Assembly (NCBI GenBank): GCA_015680685.1
Contig: MNCI01003602.1
Location: 224,650-288,649, forward strand
Source: Gnetum montanum
Lineage: Eukaryota > Streptophyta > Gnetopsida > Gnetales > Gnetaceae
Direction: 5' to 3'
Length of the DNA: 64,000 nt
Shown here: positions 47,451 through 58,779 of the stretch, piece after piece
How positions within the stretch are numbered: position 1 is the first letter of the stretch
Layout: every line of letters starts with the position of its first letter
Notes under the pieces: generated by a model
Databases searched by the model: none
Told to the model about the DNA's origin: nothing
What the model saw: the letters and a program-made list of their open reading frames with translations, nothing else
Program-made: the position numbers and the translations under genes

Positions 47451-49680
47451 CACCATAAATTTTGGGACTCTGATGATTCAACATAGTCCTGAAGTTTGGG
47501 TAAGGATCTCTACAAGCATGGTGTCATGGACTATGCAGACAACATGGCACCCTAGAAGTCCTAACACCTACAAAGCTTCTCCTAAGCTTGCTTGCCAACT
47601 TTTCTAGCATAGTTAACATGGCACCCAGCCACAAGGCCAATTTTCATGAAAGAGGAGCTAGAGGTACACCATATAGTCTGGAAAATTTTCTCTCTCCCGG
47701 GCTAACATGCTTGCTACATCCTCTAGGTTACCCAACTTGACACTTGACCTGGTAGATAGTCTACATAGGGATGATGCTAGGAGCTATCAAAGGTGTTTAG
47801 GATGGACTAGACAGTTTGGCAATTTTTCTAATTATAGGAACCCACTATGCTACATAGTGTAGCAGGCCTGAGGAAGATTCATCGGGCACCTAAGATACAA
47901 ATTGACAATGACTCATCCCTCCGGGATATCTACCCCACTTTATCCTAGATGCATGAGCAACATGACATAGCAAAATGTGGCAAGTTTTGTCAGAATTCAT
48001 TTCAATTTGAGTGCTACGCTATTCTATGCTACGTAGTGTAGCATAGCGTAGTAGGGATGTACTCAGAAAATACTCCTACTCAAATAGCTCTAACGGAGTA
48101 AGCATATTTTCCCATGCTTCAAATGTCAAAAATGTTTGATCCGCTACCATGTCAAGACATGACTAATAAAATGTTTGCAAAGTAAGTCAGAATTTAGGCC
48201 AAAATGGATGCTATGTTGTGCTATCCTACGCAATGTAGCATAGCATAGCAAGGATAGAACACACGAAGGTCCTTTGCCAAGTGGTTCCAATAAGAGAATT
48301 GCACTTGGCCACACTCTAGCCTCGAGGACTACCTATCTCACTTTGCCCTTGGGTCCAAAGCAAAGTTTCTTAACAAAACATTTCATATCAGACAAGGATG
48401 CATGTCACATTGGTTGCTACATTGTGCTACACTACACAGCATAGCACAACATAGCAAGGATACAAAAGATGAAAGTGTTCCAAGGATGAACTTCACAGGT
48501 CCCAAGACCTTTCAACTTGGAAAGCATGAAGGATAGGATTGTAGTTGGTTGTCTGGCTAGGCCTTAGACATGTATTTTTTAGCTTTCAAGCAAGGTTCCA
48601 CTCAGACTAACAGCTATGCTACATAGTGTAGCACAATGTAGCATGCAAGTGTTTACACTATGCCAATATGTTGGGTAGCGTAAATGGTGTAACACTCATG
48701 TGGAAGCACCAAGACATCTTCAGTTAGCTCTAGAACTTGTTGGTAATGGTCACTCTCATCACGGCATCTCTTCAATAGACAAAATCAGCAAGTTAGCTTT
48801 CTTTCTCACCCCCCTAACTATCCCCAAAGTTATCCCTATGCTTGACCATGCACACAAGGGTTGCCAAGATGAAGCCCTGGAGCACAAGCTTCACTTTGCA
48901 TTCATTGTTAGCATTCACTGTAGCAAACATGGTAGTGCCGTAAATTCTCACACATGTAGTTTGAGCGGTATGGTCACAATGTAGCAAATTTCACATCTAG
49001 CATTACACAATAGCATAGCATAGTCACATTTGCACTTTGTGGAACCTAGGACACTTGGTGTTTAAACCACGTTTCTCTCCCGCTTCTAGCCTTATAAATA
49101 CCTCAGTGAACAATGTTCAAAGGGTTGGCTTTTGGAATCATCTTTCCTCTAGTTGGCTTTTAAAGATGGCATCGAGCATTTTCTAGCTTTTGCATTTGGC
49201 TTCTTGGTGATTGGCATTTCTTGGCATTTTGGCAAGAAGACTAGCAAGTAGAAGGTTCCTGTTAGCAAGTTGTTGATGATAGTTCAAGTAGCTATGACCA
49301 TACCACTTCATTGTATGTTGTGCCTATTCACACTGCACATCAGTTGCACACTTTCAACCAACCAAAGATCAAGTTCCCCAATCTTGGGATGGTGCACCTT
49401 CTCACTCAAGCCTATTTCATTTTGTTTTGCCATTATCATGTTTTGCATTATTTTCTACTAGTTTACGTTTGTCACTTATCACTTAAGTTATATATAATAT
49501 ACTTAAAAAAATTTTATGAAAGGTTATTGTACACCGATTAAGTCCCTGTCTAATCAACCAAACTATTCAAGGCATCCCATTTCTATTTTACTCTAGCACA
49601 GCCCTCGCATGGATCTAGGGTTAGGCTGTATGCCCAGTGACCCCTCAGTGTTCCAACCACTGATGTTTTCAGTCGCTACA
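47451..49680 (+). repeat. long LTR with GCTAC/GTAGC dyad repeats
   Basis: Ends ...CAGTCGCTACA at 49680 before the PBS; left limit set by loss of homology to element 1. Imperfect palindromic clusters built of GCTAC, GTAGC and CATAGC occur near 47855, 48014, 48211, 48415, 48607 and 49005, about 160-205 bp apart in the first part. A TATA box lies at 49093-49100. Confidence 0.65.
49093..49100 (+). promoter_or_regulatory. TATA box of the long LTR
   Basis: CTTATAAATACCTCAG context; the best core promoter match in the LTR, about 590 bp before its end. Confidence 0.6.
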
Positions 49681-49683
49681 ATT

Positions 49684-49703
49684 TTTGGCCCTAGAAGGAG
49701 GGC
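49684..49703 (+). promoter_or_regulatory. PBS-like site shared by three elements
   Basis: TTTGGCCCTAGAAGGAGGGC right after the LTR end; cognates at 57926-57945 and 62867-62886. The complementary tRNA is not identified with confidence. Confidence 0.55.
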
Positions 49704-50239
49704 CTTCTTTGTGCCCCTTTCTTGCTTCACAAGTAATCCTACATGCTCTCTGTACCCTGTCACCTACTAGCATAGACGTGACATCCTTGTGGTTGTCTAC
49801 ACACTAGGTGGTGCAGACTGGTCGCAACAACAGCTCCTCTAGAACCCAGCAGGATGAAAGCCTCCAACCTCTTACTATACCACAATTACTTTGTTGACTA
49901 TGCTACACTACTTGTGTCTTGTGTGGCATAGCAAGCCTCTTAGCATAGTATTCCTTCTTAGTGTAGCAGGCATAGAAGTGAAGGAAGCTAGCTTCCAACA
50001 CTCCCCAGCATACCCAGTTTCAGCCTCTCTCTTCTCTATAGTTTCCCTTTTATGACAAGACAATGATTCTCGTGACTAGTGTTGTTCCCACCCTGGAATT
50101 AGACATCCCCTACTCTATCCAACATGTGATAGGTCCCAAGAGATAGTCCAGCCTAGTGCTAGTACAATGACAGTTCCTTAGGCTACGACACCTGTCAATC
50201 GAGTGTCTGGCGCAAGACGCAGAGTGATACAATTTCCTC
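49704..50239 (+). other. leader between PBS and gag, non-coding
   Basis: Contains one or two units (49760-49860) of the repeat that is expanded at 57970-58690 in the truncated relative, and another GCTACAC dyad near 49900-49970. Confidence 0.6.
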
Positions 50240-51990
50240 TGCACAAAGGTCCATGTGAATCTACCCTTGGAGTTCTAGAAACTCGAGGATGAATGTAACT
50301 TCAAGTTCCTCAACAGAAATGGGAGCGAGTTCATCCCTACTCCTGATGTCACCATCCTGCTAACTAAAGCATATCAATGGGTGTTCAACCAACTGATGTG
50401 AGTGAGTAGGTCTAGGGAACTGGACACAGAGTCCCATTACAATGAAGCATTCCAGGATGGGCAGGAATAGTTGGACTACCACTCCAAAGGTGATGGCTAG
50501 ACCTACACCATGGCTATCCCTTCCAACACTATCTTCTGATCAAACTCACGCTTCTCTTATGCCCCCTTCATGGTCACGACAACCCTGCCACAGCCTACAT
50601 CCTCTTTAGCAATGGGTAGTCATCCAATGTTTTCAACATACCAACAAGTGGGTCCTTCAACTTCATTTTTAGTCACCCTCCCTTCCCAATCTGTTCTGGC
50701 ATCGTACCCAACGTCAATCATGGCTATGTTGTCATACATGCACACTCTACCTACGTCACAATCATATGTCACTTTCACTCCTGCTCCCTTGCCTACACCC
50801 ATCCCACCACCAATAGTAGGTCCACTCTCAACAATGTGGTGTATGCCAACCACTTCTCTCCCTACTGCGTAACCCTCTTAGATGTCACATTACATCCAAC
50901 CCCAAGCGTACTAAGTCCTACAAGTGGTGCAACCAAAAATAGGATAGTGGACCACCCTGCCAACCGGGCAAGTAGCCAACCCCATGGCACCACCAAAAAC
51001 TATTTCCCAAATAGCACCACCCACTAGATGGTGGACTGCCTAGGCAACACCACTTTCTGGAGTTGCTCCAATGATACCCGCTATGGGACAAGCCATTGGC
51101 CTTACAACGCCACCAACAATGGTTAATCCTGCAACCCCACAACCATCTACAATGTCCCTGGGTCTAGATCAAGCTTTTCAACTCATCCAGACCCTCACTA
51201 AGGAAATCAAATAGCTTAAAGTCACAGGTTCTAACACCATACAGGTCATGGACTTTTACCATGACAACCCTATTAGCTTGGTTGTCCCTATGCTTACACT
51301 GCCCCCTAGGATGCCGCTCCCCCAATTTACAAAATATAATGGGGAGGGTGATCCCAACATGCATTTGGTGACCTTTAGGTCCGAATCTATATTGCTGCAA
51401 CCATGGCCACATACCATCATCCATGTCTTTGCATATCTCTGACAAGCAAAGCTCTGGACTAGTACCGTGCGCTCCCATGTGCCTTCATCTCCACCCTAGA
51501 AGAGCTATTAAGCTAATTCGTGACTTACTTCAAGTACAACCTAAAAATGGAGGTCACATTAGACCAACTCATGAGTGTCAAGTAGGATCCACAAGAATCT
51601 ATGCATACATTCATACAGTAGTGGAGCATAGCATTGAATGAGATACGTGAGCCTATCGCTGAGGCCCACTTGTTGGCCATCTTCAAGGGTGCAGTTAATG
51701 ACTTCATTAAGTATAAACTCTACTACCTAGCCCCATGCTCCCTCATCCAAGCATTTTCAAAAAATGAGAGCATTTAGGATATGGCTGAAGCTAGTAGGGA
51801 CCCTACCTATGTGACATACAAAAATGCACACATCAAGAAAGACAAAGAGAAGGGAAAGGCCGTAGTAACCACGATGGTCACTGTGGCCAATGAGACCAAG
51901 CCCAACAATAGCAACAACAAAAAGGTTTCTACAACACCCAACACTCCCGTTAACACCAAACCTACCTCAAGCAACATAGGATAGTCCTTG
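50240..51990 (+). pseudogene. gag of the Ogre/Tat/Athila-type element
   Basis: N-terminal part keeps FIPTPDVTI-like and FQDGQE phrases (matched in the relative near 59060 and 59180), then a Pro/Ser/Thr-rich segment (50570-50872). The Retrotrans_gag capsid domain starts at about 51300 with TKYNGEGDPNMHLVTF, shifts frame near 51440, and continues YRALPCAFISTLEELL...LAIFKGAVNDFIKYKL. It ends in a Lys/Asn/Thr-rich linker (51781-51984). Stops occur at several Trp/Gln codons. The GEGDP box is typical of plant gypsy gag. Confidence 0.8.
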
Positions 51991-53040
51991 ACATCAACAC
52001 CTATGGTGCCAACCCAACCAAGGCCCAACTTTGAATGTAAAGATCACTCCAAGTACACCCCTTTACTCATTAAGCCTTTAGAAGTCTTGAAGAAACTATT
52101 GGGAGCCATGTGTATACAACATAAATGGATGTCCAAGGAGGTAATCAAACATCATCAATGGTACTATGAAGTTCTTAGGAACCCTTCCTTGGCTATGCCC
52201 AACAAACCTCCAATCCTAAATAATTTCAAGTTGGAATGATTCTGTGACTATCACCAACTGTGTGGTCAGGATACAGACTACTACTTAGCATTGAAAGATG
52301 ATATACAACACATGATTAATCAGGCCAAGCTGGTCCTAGATGAAAGTAGTCCCATCCATCCCAAAAACCATTCAATGCATGTTTACATAGACCCCCTAAA
52401 TGCTAACAATGCAAGGTATACCATCAATGTTATTGGCATTAATAATAATCCTGAACCACCACAACAAACATTTGTGGTGCATGTGCCTCCTCGTAACACA
52501 AAAACATCAACAAAAACAACATCACAACAACCCTTTGTCCTTAAAGTTCCTTATCAGACATCCACCCCTACTCCTTTCATGCTTAAAGTGGCACCACCAC
52601 CCATGCCAATGCAATAGGAACCATTTGTCATTAAGATGCCAAAACATCCAGGTTTCTCTTCCCAAAGCTAGACAACAAAAACTACACCATAGCCTCCTCA
52701 TATGAAAATTCATGAAGAGAATTTAGCAGATAAGATAGCTAGGGAACACACCACGTTAGGTCCCCCCAAGCCTAGCCCCTTGTCCTCAGTGCCCATGGCC
52801 CCTTCATCATCAACAATCATTAACACTGCATAGACGTGATCATCACCTTCCCACCCAAGAAATGCTAATGCTCAACTTAAAATCACTCCCCCTTGGGAGA
52901 TCCATCTTTTAGGATGAATAAAGGAGGAAAGGGGTAGCAAACAACAAGATGGCAAGCTAGATATTCTCAATGATCATTCTCAAATCAAACAGGCCCTGAA
53001 GCAAAAAAACACAACTATAAGCCTATATGACCTGATAATC
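51988..53040 (+). pseudogene. gag-protease linker with CxxH-type motif
   Basis: Open pieces 51988-52239 and 52291-52617. Near 52240 the frame reads FCDYHQLCGQDTDYYLALK, matching the plant gypsy motif CxxHxxxGHxTxxCxxLK but with His changed to Gln and the last Cys to Tyr, so zinc binding would be lost. The rest is Pro/Gln/Thr-rich. Confidence 0.7.
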
Positions 53041-53046
53041 ACTTCT

Positions 53047-53723
53047 ATGGTGCATCGTGATGCCATGGTTCACATGTTAGCATCTATCCTAGTTGATGAA
53101 AACATGTTGGCCAATGAGAAAGAAATCCACACTATCATGCTTCCCTCTATGGCCAAAGAACCACATCCATCTCAGTTGACATTTCATGATAAGTCCATTA
53201 AGGATGATCCTGAAAAGGGTCAGGTGACAATAGCACCCATGTTCATCACAATTTGGGTGGCCAGTACAAGATTTTAAGGGTACACGTTGATGACAGGACC
53301 ACTACCAATGTCATTCCATTTTCCATCCTGGACAAATTGGGCTTGGTCAATCAAATCAAGCCCACAGAAACTTCTTGCCTAAAATTTTTCAATGGGACAT
53401 GTGTAGTGGTAAAGAGAACTATCCACATTAACGTTGTGGCAGGGGACCAGTTCCCCACAAGTGCAATCTTCATTGTGGTGGAAGAGATGCATATGTTCAA
53501 CCTAATCTTAGGGAGGTCATGGTTAGCCCAATTAAGGGCTATCTCTTCACCGATACATCAAGAGATTCACCTATGCTACGTGGGTAGGGAAGTGGTGATC
53601 TACGGTGACAAAGTCGCTACCCAAGCAATAAATAACATTGACATGGAGCAAGGTTCGGAGATAGTAATCTCTGAGAAAAAAGCATCTGTTCACACTAAAA
53701 CCCCTTTCTTGACTGATGAGTAG
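53047..53723 (+). pseudogene. gypsy aspartic protease (Ogre/Tat/Athila type)
   Basis: 53047-53277 carries SQLTFHDKSIKDDPEKG (family ITFTDEDLPPEGxxHN). After a frameshift near 53260, 53253-53723 (156 codons) carries RVHVDDRTTTNVIPFSILDK, the active site with catalytic Asp kept but the usual D-N/G-G-S turned into DDRT. The ILGRSWL box follows (FNLILGRSWLAQL). Stop at 53721. The expected RT does not follow. Confidence 0.85.
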
Positions 53724-54392
53724 GCCAAAAATGCCAACTCAAATAGAAAAACTACATGGGCCAAGTTTCCTTTTTAGACAATAGACAACGATATAAAAGA
53801 ATACCACAACAAAGCCTCTAGGATATATGCTTCACCTAGCCCACGGTGGGTTAGAAAAAAACTACATAATTAGATATTACCTCTAATTGAATCCCATAAA
53901 GGCTTGGATTTAACATTTTTTATCTATTTCCATCTTAATTTTAGCATCACACTCACTGTTTGTATTATGTTCATTTTTGGCAACACATTTATTGTTTGCA
54001 TTATGTTCATTTTTGGCATTACGATCACTATTTACATTGTTTTAATTGTTTGTATCATGTCTACTATGTGCATTCACATCATGTCTACTATTTACATCAT
54101 GGCTATTGCTCACATTAATTATCTACTGCCTGGCCCGAAATGGCCTTAAAGTATTGCAATGGCCCGAAATGGCCTTAAACTATTTTTGCGCTCAAAATGG
54201 CCTAAAACTAAAACAAGAGGTCCTCAAGGGGCCTAAACACATTCATTAAAAATAATAATAATAAAATATAATAGATTAACCAAAATAAAATAATTATTTT
54301 ACATTATATTCTTCATCAAATTTCAGTCCATACAATAATGTTTACAAAAAATTAAATTCAAAAACAAAAATAAAATTTTTTTCACCACCATG
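53724..54392 (+). other. low-complexity stretch after protease
   Basis: T-rich degenerate short repeats of TTTGTATTATGTTCATTTTT type (53950-54110), then three tandem GGCCCGAAATGGCCTTAAA-like units (54131-54205), then A-rich sequence. No pol motif in any frame. Confidence 0.7.
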
Positions 54393-54542
54393 TTATAAAT
54401 CTTCATCGGCATCCCTGTTTATTGTTCCACTAGGTGTTGCATCTCCATTTGTATCCTACATAAGGTAGAAAATAAAATAGTGAATCAAAACTACAACAAG
54501 GCTCTCACAAAATAAACAAGTGAACAATAAAAAGTGACTAAC

Positions 54543-55390
54543 TCGAGATGGCCCCACATCCATTTCAGAGGGTATCCTATCCATGCCAATCGTAAGACGT
54601 TGTAGGATCTCCTCCTCAATGAGGTTGGCCCAATTTTTCTCTCCCAGATCAATTCTTGCTAAAACTTTCCATTTCTCCATGGTTGTCCATCTAGGTGATC
54701 TTGGGGAAAATGTGGTGCTGGTGGTCTTCCTGGTAGGCAAGGTCATTTCCCTTTCAGGAGACTTACTAACTGTCACCTATTGCATGAACTTCTCATAGGC
54801 CCTAGAAGCACCCATGAGATCAAGGAATAGCCTATGGGTATGTAGCTTAACAAAAGCATCACAGTATTGTTTACAATAGTCGGCACATTCCATTTTATAC
54901 ATATGCTTATGGTTCTTTTGTTCCTCTTCCCATTCATACACCTTTACGATATAATCCTTCTAATCTTGGTTCTTCTGGGCCAGAAGGTCCATTTGCATGC
55001 ATTGTTCAATAATCTCGCGAGTGGCCTCATTGTTACTCCATATAGTTGTCCAATGTCTTGCATAGTCAATAATGACCATACGCCAACTACCATTGTGAGT
55101 GTCACGGGCCAATAGAAATTCATTTCTGGAATGAAGGTCCTCCAACTTAGTGGCTTGGTTGGCCTTCTCTTTCTCAAGTTTTTGTACCCTCTTCCAGAGG
55201 TCCTCATTGACATGCCTACACTCCCACAAGGAGCATGCCAAGTACAATGCACATTTACTCGCTTCCTTGTATATATGACAAGGCACCTCAGCTACCTCTG
55301 GAGGAAGTTCAGGTACATCATTGACCTCAATGGCTTATCGGGGGTCCCACTTGAGACAAGAAGCTATCAATCACACGTGGGCAAGCATTA
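54543..55390 (-). pseudogene. antisense gene, coiled-coil exon
   Basis: About 850 bp on the minus strand with only two clear stops in its main frame. It contains NEDLWKRVQKLEKEKANQA and KLEDLHSR (heptad pattern, probable coiled coil), then CRxQY-type helices and a basic, Ser/Thr/Pro-rich tail (PTRKTTSTTFSPRSP). Followed by a short intron (54542-54456) and a 63-bp last exon with an acidic end. Confidence 0.55.
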
Positions 55391-56095
55391 GTCATAGTGA
55401 CATAGCAAAAATGCAATAACCTAGAGAGCCTAATGTAGCAACTTCAACATACCTATCTTAGGATCAATCTGTATTAGGTGATTGATCATGTCGTTGACCA
55501 CACCCTCCATAAATGTAAATTTATCGGGGGTCTCAGTCCATGGTCGAAGATGAATCGAGGAAGAAGGATCAGGGGCACTAACAGTCGTGTCCATTGCACA
55601 ATAAAACATGTTAGAAATAATGGAAAGGACAACAACAAAGCTAATGAATAACATAAATGATAGTGCAAAGCTCCTACCCAGTAAACCCTTAAGGGTAATA
55701 GTGGGGGGATTGCCCATTGACACACTATCAAGAAAGTGATCAAACTCACTAGCATCAAATTGCATCCACTCCTCTTCTAGCTGATTCAAAAGTGTGGTAG
55801 CATCCTCAACATTCATGTTTCCCTCAGGCGCAAAAGCACATTCTACAAAAGGATCGTCGGCAAGGTCCTCTTCCTCTATGGTAGGGGTGTCCTCTTTTGC
55901 GGCTAGGGCCTCTTCTTCCTCTTCAGCAGGGGCCCTTGCTTTAGGGGCCAAAACCTCTTCTTCTTCCTCTTCTGATAAACATGTTAAAAGTAAGCAAGAT
56001 ACTCCAACATAAAATGGGCACTACGCCACGCTACACTACATAGCATAACATAGCATAGTAGGTGCTACCTTAATCAGATAGTTAATCACACTTAC

Positions 56096-57145
56096 CAATG
56101 GTGGGCTGCACTCTACGAACTTTGATTCACAACTTTCTCCCTCTCTCTTCATTTGTGCAGGGAGGTTCTTCGGCAGGATGATACTTTTTATGTTGTAGCC
56201 TAGTTTTCATAGTTTCTGCAATGAGACATGTCCGCCTTAACACATTGCTGGTGTTAATGGGAGGCACCTCTCCCATGCTATGTGGGGCATGAAAGGTATG
56301 CCCCACCCGATCCCTTGTTGTTATCAAAAGTGATTCCCTGATAGCTTCTGGAGGGTCTTGGGATTAGGTGGTGCGGAAAACCTGGTAAATCCATGGCTTG
56401 GATATCTAGTTATGATCTTTTTGTACCCAGGAGTCATTTTCAAAAACCACCAAGAATTATGCAAAGCATCACAGGAAAGCTATAAAGAAGGCATAGTGAA
56501 CATTAAAACAAGAATCAAGCTTCTCACAAAGTTTGACCATTTCAGCCTGTAAGCCTTCCGAGAGGTACTTGGCCCAATTGTAGTAGGTCCCTTCCTCCAT
56601 GACCTCTCGCATGATCCAGGCCTACTCTACTCCAAGAATTTTCCCTTGGGAGAGTAGCATAGGAAAGACACGAGCATGGAAGATATTGTAAACCATTTGG
56701 GCCACTACTAGCTTCACCTTGTGGATGTAAATCCCCTTTTAGTTCTTGCTAGTCCCTAGCCATTCCTCTATGTCCCCCTGATGGTTGACATCCTTGCTAC
56801 TCTTTTCTCCTATAGGGAGACCATTAGAAGGGACATCTAAAAGATCCACAAATATATTTTCATTAATTTCAATCACCATCTACACATTGTGAACTTGTAT
56901 GCAGAAGCGATCAGCCTTTTTAGAAAAGGAATCGAGTAGGGAAAGCACTTCGGTAGTGGGGACACTTGGATTTACTGCTAGGAATAAATCCATGAGCCCA
57001 GCCTCCTAAATGTTGTGAACAAGGGTGGCTAGGGCCCCATTGCAAAGCCACTGCTGAGTCTCATCTGCCTCCCCATACTTGAAGAAGAGGTTGGTCTCAT
57101 CACACCTAGAGGTAATCACTGTAACCTCTTGGGATGCACTTGCTA
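56096..57145 (-). pseudogene. antisense gene, large central exon
   Basis: About 1050 bp with one dominant frame and roughly seven stops, several replacing likely Trp/Gln. Phrases such as EVLSLLDSFSKKADRF, ENIFVDLLDVPSNGLP, AQMVYNIFHARVFPML and YYNWAKYLSEGLQAEM give an alpha-helical protein. The pattern of a short beta-like strand, a DV(P/F)xxG box and then a helix ending in a xFHxxxxPM motif resembles plant Transposase_32 proteins; inference only. Confidence 0.5.
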
Positions 57146-57862
57146 CTGCGATAATCAACAAAAAAAGTAAGCAAAAGAAAAATCAAATCATCACTTGAGC
57201 ACATAAAAAAATGCATGATTTTACATACTAGGTCTATACAACATAGGAAATGGTGGAATTTCCATCAGAACGTCATCTACAGTAAGTGGTCAATGAGATG
57301 TCCATTCACTATCCAACCGGCCAACTCCTTTACATTTCCCATAGAACTTGGAATACCTTGTTGGATAAGCTTTGAAATCAAGCCCAAGTTATTCTATAAT
57401 ACTAGCACACACATTCCTAGTAGAGGAGAACTATTGTAGAGCTATTTTAGAAAACGCCAATGTATCCGTGTTACCATGAAGACCATCCTCGTCAATATAA
57501 AACTTAGCAACATGCAAAAATACTGTAAGCATTTTGACTAGTGTAAGGAAAATGATACAACATGTTTAAAACACCTTCATATGACTCACCTGTTGGCACA
57601 ATAAATGATTTCAGGAAGGTTTTGGAAGTAGGTGCCCATGTGATGGGCAACATACAATGTGTTGTATAGATGGTAGCATTTGAATTCAGGCATGTCCTAG
57701 ACCAAACTTAAGCACCTCAAGCCTCTTGGACACTGGTCTGAGCCTTCTACCCCTTCACCTTTAATCAATCCATCAGCCATGAACTTTAGAATGCCTTGGT
57801 TTTCCCTGGGAAATAATGTTTCTGTAAGTACAGTGGCTGTTTTGGACAATAAGTGTGACCAC

Positions 57863-57921
57863 ACTATAGCGACCAAAAACATCAGCGGCTGGAAAACACT
57901 GGGGGGTCGGCAAGTGCGACA
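57863..57921. repeat. inverted copy of LTR end next to a direct LTR end
   Basis: 57863-57905 (TATAGCGACC...) matches the reverse complement of the long LTR's end at 49640-49680 at about 36 of 43 positions. 57906-57921 (...GTGCGACA) then looks like a direct LTR end before a PBS. The short piece is thus LTR-like at both ends. Confidence 0.5.
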
Positions 57922-57925
57922 GTTT

Positions 57926-57945
57926 TCTGGTGTTAGAAGGAGGAC
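57926..57945 (+). promoter_or_regulatory. PBS-like site of the truncated gypsy relative
   Basis: TCTGGTGTTAGAAGGAGGAC, cognate of 49684-49703 and 62867-62886. Confidence 0.5.
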
Positions 57946-57969
57946 CCTTTTGGTGCCTTTTTGTGTGTC

Positions 57970-58690
57970 ACAGTAGTTCTATGAGCCTTCTACAACCTAA
58001 TATGCATAAGCGTAAACGTGACACCATTTGTGGTTGTTTGTGCTTTGTGCGGTGCAGATCAGTCACCTCAATGGTTCCTCAGGAGCCCCACAGAACACAA
58101 GGCCTCCGATCGCCAACTAACTAGCTCACCTTACAGTCGTCTTGCATGCACTCTATACCCCATCTCATGTAGTACAAATCAGCCACCTCAATGATCCCTT
58201 AAGGATCCTGCAAGACATAAAGCCTTCCTGACTGCTAGTTCGCCTACTCACCTTACGGTTGTCTTGCATGCGTTTGGTATCCCATCTCACATGGTACAGA
58301 GCAGTCGCCTCGACGGTCCCTTGGGGATCCTGTGAGATACTAAGCCTTCTTGATCGCTAGTTAACTATCTCATATTATGCTAATCTTGTAAGCCTTCTAC
58401 ACCCCGATATGCATTAGTGTACACCTGACACCCATCTATGGTTGTTTACACGTCATGTGGTGGAGATTGGTCACCTCGATGGTTCCTTAGGAACCCTACA
58501 AGATATAAAGCCTCTGACTGCCAGTTAACCCGCCTTCCTTTTTTACAATAGTCTTGCACATGCTCTGCACCTTAGCTCACACAGTTGTAAATGTGACACC
58601 CTATTGTGGTTGTTTGTGCCTTGTGTGGTGCAGGCCGATCGCCCCAATGGTTCCTCCAAAATCCGGCAAGATGTAAAGCTTCTTTTTACT
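57970..58690 (+). repeat. tandem repeat of 120-165 bp, about five units
   Basis: Units share GTCACCTCAATGGTTCC-type, GGTTGTTTGTGC and CTTGCATGC phrases; centres at about 58065, 58187, 58308, 58467 and 58633. The cognate leader at 49760-49860 has only one to two units, so expansion happened in this copy. Confidence 0.8.
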
Positions 58691-58779
58691 GCTTTTTCTA
58701 ACTTTCTTGTTCGATTGCACTCTTTGGAATAAATTTTGCATTTTCCTTTTCCATAACTACCTACTTAAAAATGGCTTTT

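Larger units (their letters stand above)
54393..57821 (-). pseudogene. multi-exon gene antisense to gag-protease, accessory gene of the element
   Basis: Minus-strand exons inferred from open blocks joined at GT-AG signals: about 57821-57591, 57540-57235, 57145-56096, 55971-55678, about 55575-55453, about 55390-54543, 54455-54393 with stop TAA at 54393-54395. Good signals include acceptor TTGATTATCGCAG at 57146, donor ATTG|GTAAGTG at 56095, acceptor TTATCAG at 55972, donor ATAG|GTATGT at 55452 and acceptor TTATGTAG at 54456. The product would be several hundred residues: a conserved-looking N-terminal part, an acidic Glu/Asp/Ala linker, and a helical C-terminal part. A handful of in-frame stops makes this copy a pseudogene. 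Function unknown; possibly a Transposase_32-type accessory protein. Confidence 0.6.
47451..57862 (+). mobile_element. Ogre/Tat/Athila-type gypsy element, gag-protease plus antisense gene, no RT
   Basis: Left LTR to 49680, PBS-like site at 49684-49703, leader, gag (50240-51990), linker with CxxH-type motif, protease (53047-53723), a 0.5-kb low-complexity stretch, then a spliced gene on the opposite strand (57821-54393). The protease is followed directly by the antisense gene; RT, RNase H and integrase are missing. Antisense ORFs between pol and the 3' LTR are known from the Tat lineage (Grande, Retand), which supports the class. No direct 3' LTR is seen; an inverted LTR end lies at 57863. Confidence 0.65.

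Noticed and set aside
50620-51142. Minus-strand frames opposite the Pro-rich gag segment
   Set aside because: Gly/Val/Trp-rich composition is the complement of Pro/Thr/His codons of gag.
54583-56012. Plus-strand frames (54583-54798, 55131-55391, 55794-56012)
   Set aside because: They are complements of the antisense-gene exons; the Ser-rich one mirrors the Glu/Ala-rich linker.
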